This document shows positions 57,573-64,000 of a stretch of 64,000 nucleotides of DNA, one piece after another. Source of the stretch: Neocallimastix lanati (nom. inval.) (Eukaryota; Neocallimastigomycota; Neocallimastigomycetes; Neocallimastigales; Neocallimastigaceae); assembly GCA_016946835.1 (NCBI GenBank), contig JACVTC010000112.1:412501-476500 (forward strand), in the 5' to 3' direction. The position numbers and the translations under genes are program-made. The notes under the pieces were generated by a model. That model did no database searches and was not told the DNA's origin. It saw only the letters and a program-made list of their open reading frames with translations. The first letter of the stretch is position 1; every line of letters begins with the position of its first letter.

Positions 57573-57997
57573 TTCTTTTATTTTCATATTATTATTATTA
57601 TTTATATCTCATGATAATTAATTTATTATATTAATTTGTCAATTTAATAAATTATGGATAATATAAAAATAATTATTTATATTATTTAATTATGGATATA
57701 AATACATTGTTTTATTATTTTTATATATATATATTTTTTAATTGTTGTAGGTATATTTTAAATGTAATTTTAAATCGTATATTAATATTTATAAGTATAC
57801 TTTTTATTTATTTACTTAAATATTTATTTATAATATATATTTTTTATTTTCTATTTTTTTTTTATTTTTCTATTTTTTGTATTTTCTGTTATTGTTATTA
57901 TTGTTATTATTTTTATTATATGTATTAATCCATGTATTTATTTATTTATATATCTATGTATTTATTTATTTATTTGTTATTTTATGTAATAATTCTA
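57331..57997. other. Convergent intergenic, A-run and (ATTT)n
   Basis: A-run at 57483-57512, (TTTA)n at 57529-57575. The hydrophobic frame at 57692-57928 is AT-rich chance. Confidence 0.55.
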
Positions 57998-59521
57998 TTA
58001 ACCAAAATTTTTCTTAAATTTGGATGCTGAAAAAATTTTTGCATTATTATTATTATTATTACTTCTATTAGATTTCATATAATTTGCATTATTATAACTG
58101 ATATTTAAGGGTGTCATTGAGCTTATTGACTTCGTACTAGTTAAAAACGAATTATTTTTTTCAAAGTCACTTTTATTTGATAATGATTTTTTTCCTTTCA
58201 AATAAGCTCTTGTTGACAATTCATTAAGAGTAGTACTTGAAGCAGAAGAATGGAAAGATGATGGACTTGGAACCATATTATTTATAATATCTGATGTTCC
58301 AAAATAATAGTTTAAATCAGACACAGAAGACCTTGTCTTTCTATGTCCTTTAAAAAGAAAAGTATCATTTCCATTATTTCTATTATTATTATTATTATTA
58401 CTTTTATTGTCATTATTGTTATTAATTGAATTTCCATTAATAATATTATTATTATTATTGTTGTTGTTGTTATTGTTATTGTTATTGTTATTATTATTAT
58501 TTGCAGTAGTAGTAGTAATAGTAGTAGTATTTGTATTATTATTATCACCAGCTACTGTAATATTAATAATACTGCCATTTGTTATTGTATTAATATTGGG
58601 AAGTTGTGAGGATGTAAAAGATTTAAATTTTCTAAAATTAGCTTCTTCGAAAATATCCCCTTGATTAGAACAAAGTTTAGATTGTTTTTGAAGGTATCGA
58701 CTTACAATGTAGGAACCATCCACAGAAGCTCTCATTTTAAAAACAAAAGCGTCAATAGCTAAAATCAAAAGGAAATTTGATTTTAATGCATGGAAAGGTT
58801 TCATTAATTTGTTTAATTTTTCTCCAAATTGACCAATTCCAATGAAAATTGATAAAATAGCTAATATCACGCTCATCAAATCTACAACAAATAAAATAAA
58901 AAGAGATGACTTTTTGAAACTACTTAATAGGTTGAATGTTTCTCCATTCTTTTCCTTTGTTTTTTTAGCACTTTTATTTAATTCAATAAATATGAGTACT
59001 GAAAGTAAACCATCGGTTATAGCAGTTATACCAAATGCAACACCATGAACATGATAAATAATAGTATTATAAAGGCAATGATTTGATAAGCGGAGATAAC
59101 CAATAACTAAACGAGAACTAGAAAAAAGTATAAATATTGTTATAATAATTATATTTATAATTTTTTTAAGTTTTAATTGGGTAAGAGTATTTAATTTAAT
59201 TAAATTCAAATATGGTATTGAAAATTCACTTGCAATCCATCCAATTTCTGACAAGAAATAGCAATAGTAAGCTTTAGATGAATGACTACCTTCGTCACCA
59301 AAGATTTCCAACCAAGCTGTACCAATATGTTCTATAACAGCACCGATCATACCAAAAATAGAACCATATAACAATATTTTCCAATACCGACCACTTCCTG
59401 CACAATTATACATATATGTGATTAGTATTATTTGTAAAATATAGGCATATAGAAATGAATCGGAGAATTGGTTGGTAAAACTTAAGAATAAATCTAATAT
59501 TGAGGATGTATTTGAAGACAT
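57998..59521 (-). CDS. Seven-transmembrane protein with Asn-rich cytoplasmic tail
   Basis: Intronless as read, 507 residues. Hydrophobic segments in order: SFLYAYILQIILITYMY, WKILLYGSIFGMIGAVI, AYYCYFLSEIGWIASEF, IINIIIITIFILFSSSRLVI, VHGVAFGITAITDGLLSVLI, SLFILFVVDLMSVILAILSI and SNFLLILAIDAFVFKMRA: seven in the first 280 residues. Then a hydrophilic tail with a poly-Asn run and Ser-rich stretches. The layout (short outside N-terminus with NTS glycosylation site, seven helices, long polar tail) is that of a receptor, but no known GPCR signature (DRY, NPxxY, retinal lysine) is visible. Possibly a lineage-specific fungal 7TM family. Start Met at 59521 lies directly next to a T-rich tandem repeat. 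Confidence 0.78.
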   Translation of the reverse strand: MSSNTSSILDLFLSFTNQFSDSFLYAYILQIILITYMYNCAGSGRYWKILLYGSIFGMIGAVIEHIGTAWLEIFGDEGSHSSKAYYCYFLSEIGWIASEFSIPYLNLIKLNTLTQLKLKKIINIIIITIFILFSSSRLVIGYLRLSNHCLYNTIIYHVHGVAFGITAITDGLLSVLIFIELNKSAKKTKEKNGETFNLLSSFKKSSLFILFVVDLMSVILAILSIFIGIGQFGEKLNKLMKPFHALKSNFLLILAIDAFVFKMRASVDGSYIVSRYLQKQSKLCSNQGDIFEEANFRKFKSFTSSQLPNINTITNGSIINITVAGDNNNTNTTTITTTTANNNNNNNNNNNNNNNNNNNIINGNSINNNNDNKSNNNNNNRNNGNDTFLFKGHRKTRSSVSDLNYYFGTSDIINNMVPSPSSFHSSASSTTLNELSTRAYLKGKKSLSNKSDFEKNNSFLTSTKSISSMTPLNISYNNANYMKSNRSNNNNNNAKIFSASKFKKNFG

Positions 59522-59540
59522 TTTTTTTTTTTATTATAAT

Positions 59541-59827
59541 TTTGCTTCCTATTCAGTTCTATATAATTTACGCTATTTTATGTTATTTTATGTTATTATT
59601 TTTTGTTTTTTTATTATATGCTATATATATATATATATTTTCTTATTTTATAATACGCTTAATTTTTTTTTTTTTATTATAATTTTGCTTCCTATTCAGT
59701 TCTATATAATTTACGCTATTTTATGTTATTTTATGTTATTATTTTTTGTTTTTTTATTATATGCTATATATATATATATATATTTTGTTATTTTATAATA
59801 CGCTTAATTTTTTTTTTTTTTTTTTTT
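59541..59827. repeat. 143-bp tandem duplication upstream of the 7TM gene
   Basis: Copy 1 starts at 59541 and copy 2 at 59684 (TTTGCTTCCTATTCAGTTCT in both); near-identical, differing in one C/G and in (TA)n and T-run length. It covers the likely promoter of the minus-strand 7TM gene, so it may carry doubled upstream elements. Confidence 0.95.
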
Positions 59828-59988
59828 TTTGTTATTTTATGATATGTTACATTATTTTTATTATTTTATGTTACAATATATATTATGTTATGTTATGATA
59901 TATTATGTTTCGTTATGTTATATTTTGTTATAATATGTTATGCTATGCTATTTATATATTTAATTATGTATCATTAAAAGCAAAAATT

Positions 59989-60038
59989 TTTAAGTATTTG
60001 TTAAATATGTGCTCATTAATACTTAACAAATACTTAAA
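59989..60038. repeat. Perfect 16-bp inverted repeat with 18-bp loop
   Basis: Left arm TTTAAGTATTTGTTAA (59989-60004), right arm TTAACAAATACTTAAA (60023-60038), loop ATATGTGCTCATTAATAC. Arms are mixed sequence, not simple repeat, so the match is unlikely to be composition alone. Role unknown: terminator-like hairpin, protein-binding palindrome or remnant transposon end. Confidence 0.85.
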
Positions 60039-60849
60039 TTATATGCCTTCAATACTTATTTATTTTATTTAAAATATTTTATTTTTTTTTTTATTTTTTA
60101 TTTTTTATTTTTTTTTTTATTTCAATAAACAAAGAAAGAACTGATATATATATATACATTTTAAAATCTTATTATTTATATAAATAAATATTTTATTATT
60201 AACATTGTTTGTAGTGTTTTTATATATATTTATATATATGTTAGATATATAAAATCTTTTTTTTTTTTTTATAATAATAAATCATTATAAATTTTATTAA
60301 ATATAATTCCAATTTTAAATAGCAATAACAAAAAAAAATAAAAATTCAAAATATTAATAATTAAAGTTCATAATATAAATTATTACATGTATAATTATTT
60401 TAACATTTTATTTAATTTTTTTATATAGCATATTATAATATGTTAAAAAAGATTTCATAAAAAAATTTTTCTCTTTTTTAATAACAAAAAGTCATTTTAA
60501 TAAAAACTCAAACTATAGAATAAAAATTTGTTAATTAAACAATAAAATGAAAATAAAAAATATTGTTAAAATATAAGTTAAAATGGTTGCACAAATAAGT
60601 TTCTATTCCAGAATATATCCAATAGAAAATGATGTATGAAATTTTATTATCTAATAAAATTTTGTATTTCAATATATTTTATTGGTTATAGAATTAATAG
60701 TAATCCGTTATTTTTTTTAATCTAATTTAATCTAATTTTATTTTAATAATTAAATCAAATTTAAAAAATCAAAATAGCAAATAAAAATAATAAAGTAAAG
60801 GTTAAAATATATAATTAAATATATAATAAAATATATGAAGAAATTTATA

Positions 60850-61145
60850 ATAAAATATATGTTATAAAATATAAAATAAAATATAAATAAAATATAAATA
60901 AAATATGAAATATAATACAATATAAATTATAAATAAAATATAAATAAAATATGAAATATAATACAATATAAAACATAAATAAAATATAAATAAAATATGA
61001 AATAAAATATAAAATATAATATACATAAAAAATGAAATAAAATATAAAATAAAATAAAATATAAAATATAATATACATAAAATATAATATACATAAAATA
61101 TAAAATATAATTTACATAAAATATAAAATAAAATATATAAGTCAT
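60850..61145. repeat. AAATAAAATATAAAT minisatellite
   Basis: Imperfect units with a higher-order block ATATGAAATATAATACAATA repeated at about 60903 and 60949. Open frames on the minus strand here contain only Phe/Ile/Tyr/Leu-type residues. Confidence 0.85.
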
Positions 61146-62316
61146 ATAAAATAATACACTACAAAATAAGATAAAATAAAATAAATTATAATTAACTGAT
61201 TTTCTTTTTATTAATAATTAAAAAATTAGATATATTTGAAAGTACCTAAAGTAATTATGTTTTTTAATATTAAAATATCTAATTATGAGAACTTTAATTA
61301 TTTAATAAGAAATTTTATATGAATTTTTAATTACAATATAATAAATAATAATTGTTATAATAATAATAATAATTACAATAACAACAATTATAATTGTAAT
61401 AATTATAATAATAATAAAAATGATAATAATACATATAATAACAAAAAATATAATTGTAATAGTTATCAACATAATAATAATAATAACAAAAATTATAATA
61501 ATAATAATAATAATATATTATTAATACTAAACATTCAATATAAGTTTTATCATATTTCAATTATATTTATATTAAAACTTGTATGTAGAATTAATTTTTA
61601 CATTATTAAAATATTTATGAGAATATTTGAAAATTCGATTTTACTAAAAATAAACAAAAATAAAACTTATAATTTATTGCTATAAATATTTTTTTTTTGA
61701 AGTTTATAAAAATTAAATTAGATAAATATAGCATGTATAAATATTTAAAAATATTAATAATAAAAAATTTTCAATAAACAACTTTAATAACCCTTATATT
61801 AAAATAAAAAATTTTGATATTAATCATATCATATTTAAATCATAATAAAATGTTACTATTATATTATAATTTTACTTACATATATACATTAAAAAAAAAA
61901 AAAAATAAAAAAATTAAAGTTTATCTTTATTTTCATTAATGAATCACTAAAAATGAAATATTTATGTTATTAACGAATAATTCATTATAATAAAATATTA
62001 TATTACAATAAAATTTGTTTTGTTTGTAAGAAATATAAATATTTTATAAAATTAAATATTAATAAGTTAACAAAACTAGAGCTCCTCTCTTACATATCTC
62101 TCAAGGTCAATCAGTCCGAAGTTTTGTCAATAATCTTCATTACTCTTTCTCCTCCAAATAACTTATAACTAATTTTAACTAAATATGATTTAACTAACAT
62201 AAATTTTATATGTAATAGCAAAAAAACAAAAAAAAATTAATTTTTTAAAAAATCTTCTATATATATAAAAATACTAATAATTAATTAAAAATTAATATTT
62301 AATAATAATAATATAA

Positions 62317-62355
<39 letters not shown>

Positions 62356-62749
62356 TTATCCCTTATTTTATTTAAAAAAAAAAAAAAAAAAAACTTTAAA
62401 TAATGTATGTATTAAATTAAATAAATAAATTGTATATATAAATTTTTTATTTAAAAGTAATTATTTAATTTTCTATTGAGAAAAAAAAAAAGTAATAATA
62501 ATAATACCTATACAATAATTAATTAAAATTTACCCATAATAATAAGTGAAAGAAAAATTTTCAAAATTGTTTGATACATATAAATTTTCAAATATAATCT
62601 GTATATAAAAACATATATATACATAACTATTATTATTATTAATATTCATTTATTACTTAATTATTATTTCTTATTATCTATTGACAATCTTTATCTATAT
62701 GATAATTATAATTTTGGGCTTTTCAATTTATTTTTTAATAAAATTCTTG

Positions 62750-63182
62750 AAGGAAGTATAATGCCATGATTTAATTGTATATGAGTATATAATGGCGACT
62801 GGACTCACATCAGAATGTTACAGTGGATTTTTTTAAGGTCTTTACCTATATTTAATTCTATATTCTGATCTTAACTAGGATGGCACCTATATATGAATCA
62901 AGTACAGTTAATAATTTGGTTCTATTTGATCTGAGAAAGGAATGTATCATTAACCATTTCCAAATGATAGCACAAGGAGATCATCCGTAAAAGGCTCACA
63001 CTTGAATATTCCTTTACTGGTAAAGTCTTGTTATATAAATTGGAACATGTCTCACGGAAATGGTAAGGCAATATGTAGTAGATAGCTATTATAATTATCT
63101 ACTATAATACTTGAAAAAGGAAGAGTATAGAGGTCCTATTGACCTCTTTATTCATTTTTCCCAGCCAAAAAAAAAAAAAAAA
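62750..63182 (+). mobile_element. Structured SINE-like island E ending in poly-A
   Basis: About 410 bp of GC-richer DNA ending TTTTTCCCAGCC followed by 16 A (63166-63182), the plan of a retroposed RNA. Clear hairpins: AGAGGTC-CTATT-GACCTCT (63129-63147), and AGTAGATA with TATCTACT (about 63077-63105). TGGCGACTGGACTCACATCA near 62793 is tRNA-like in flavour but not a convincing A-box. I could not find a matching target duplication at the left end, so the left border is approximate. Confidence 0.6.
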
Positions 63183-64000
63183 TTAATATAGACTGAAAAA
63201 ATCAAGGCTTTAGTTAAATACTTTAAATACTACAAAAATATGGAAACACCATTTAAAAAAAAAGGAAAGTGCTAGAAATAATTTCATTGAATTGTGATTG
63301 AAACCCTTCAATGATTTAAATATTAAAATTATTAATTAATAATAAATTATTAAAAAATAACAGAAAATTAGCCAAATGTATTCTGTCGTATATAATTAAA
63401 ATTTATAAACAATTAAAATTATTTTAAAAAGAGAATAAATGAATAAATGCAATAATGATTATAGTATTCTTAATCTTTATTGGATTAGGTTAGCTTAAGA
63501 ACATTAAAATATATTTTTATAATTAAATATCATTACTTTAAAAATATATTTTTATAATTAAAATAATATTACTTTTTACGAAATACAAGAATATGCTGTT
63601 ATAATTAGAAACTATTTTAATATATATATATATGTTTTTTTAGTAAATATTAAAATATATCTTTATAATTAAATATATTTTTATAATTAAATATCATTAC
63701 TTTAAAAATATATTTTTATAATTAAAATAATATTACTTTTTACGAAATACAAGATTATGCTGTTATAATTAGAAATTATTTTAATATATATATATATTTT
63801 TTTAAAAAAAAAAAAATTAAAATATATCTTCATAATTAAATATATTTTTATAATTAAATATTATAAATAATTCTATTACAATTTTACAAAATATTAAAAT
63901 ACATCTATAAATATAATTATAATTATAATGAATGAATATTATTTGTAAAAATAATATTAAAATAGCATAGTATATTAAATAAATATTTTTTAAAAAAAAA
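63183..64000. other. Right edge: AT-rich DNA with tandem repeats
   Basis: No gene. The tandem repeat is listed separately. Confidence 0.5.
63505..63865. repeat. 164-bp tandem repeat, two copies plus a partial third
   Basis: TACGAAATACAAGA occurs at 63577 and TACGAAATACAAGA again at 63741; both copies contain ATATGCTGTTATAATTAGAA (A/T change at one base). A third partial start, AAAATATATCTTCATAATTA, lies at about 63822. Confidence 0.9.

Larger units (their letters stand above)
59822..62749. other. Gene desert at the right side
   Basis: No gene. Contents: (ATGTT)-like repeats at 59830-59950; an inverted repeat (listed); ATAAAATAT-type minisatellite at 60850-61145; AAT-rich tract 61340-61520; a short GC-richer patch at 62080-62150 (GAGCTCCTCTCTTACATATC, CAATCAGTCCGAAG) of unknown origin; long T-run 62322-62350 and A-run 62374-62393. 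Confidence 0.55.

Overview
Nuclear DNA of an extremely AT-rich eukaryote. Spliced genes with short GT..AG introns, very long ATT/AAT microsatellites, Asn-rich proteins, CBM10-type fungal dockerins on a CotH protein and CBM1-linked pectate lyases together point to an anaerobic gut fungus (Neocallimastigomycota; Piromyces/Neocallimastix/Anaeromyces group). The lineage is inferred from gene content and composition, not from a marker gene.

Left part (1-24 kb), housekeeping: COG5 (Golgi tethering, minus strand, 3' end beyond the left edge, 13 exons seen), BLOC1S2 (lysosome-related trafficking, minus, 4 exons), SWI5 (recombination mediator, plus, 4 exons, divergent from BLOC1S2), a DNAJB12/14-like ER membrane J-protein (plus, 5 exons) and the ribosome-biogenesis factor RRP5/PDCD11 (minus, 10 exons, about 1,914 aa). 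Exon joins were rebuilt by keeping reading phase across GT..AG borders and following family-conserved sequence.

Middle (24-40 kb), a repeat-rich gene desert: two retroposon-like GC islands with target-site duplications and poly-A tails (25.0 and 29.4 kb), a 2.1-kb foldback DNA transposon with 8-bp target duplication and arrays of CATTTCG motifs (26.2-28.3 kb), a CotH-kinase/double-dockerin secreted protein (32.1-33.9 kb), a decayed possible dockerin gene (35.7-36.4 kb), another retroposon-like island (37.8 kb) and a TAATAAA heptamer satellite.

Right part (40-64 kb), plant-cell-wall and foreign genes: a secreted alpha/beta-hydrolase esterase, a dead PL1 pectate lyase copy, two intact tail-to-tail CBM1-PL1 pectate lyases, then an intronless B-family DNA polymerase lacking the C-terminal cysteine modules of the cellular replicative enzymes, plus an intronless unknown gene. 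I read these last two as a probable insertion from a large DNA virus. A 7-transmembrane protein gene on the minus strand follows, with a tandemly duplicated 143-bp upstream region. The last 4 kb is repeats plus one more GC-richer, hairpin-rich, poly-A-ended island.

The CotH-dockerin protein, esterase and pectate lyases fit one job: secreted, cellulosome-linked or cellulose-anchored attack on plant cell walls. The most unusual items are the virus-like polymerase locus, the CATTTCG foldback element and the family of structured GC-island retroposons.
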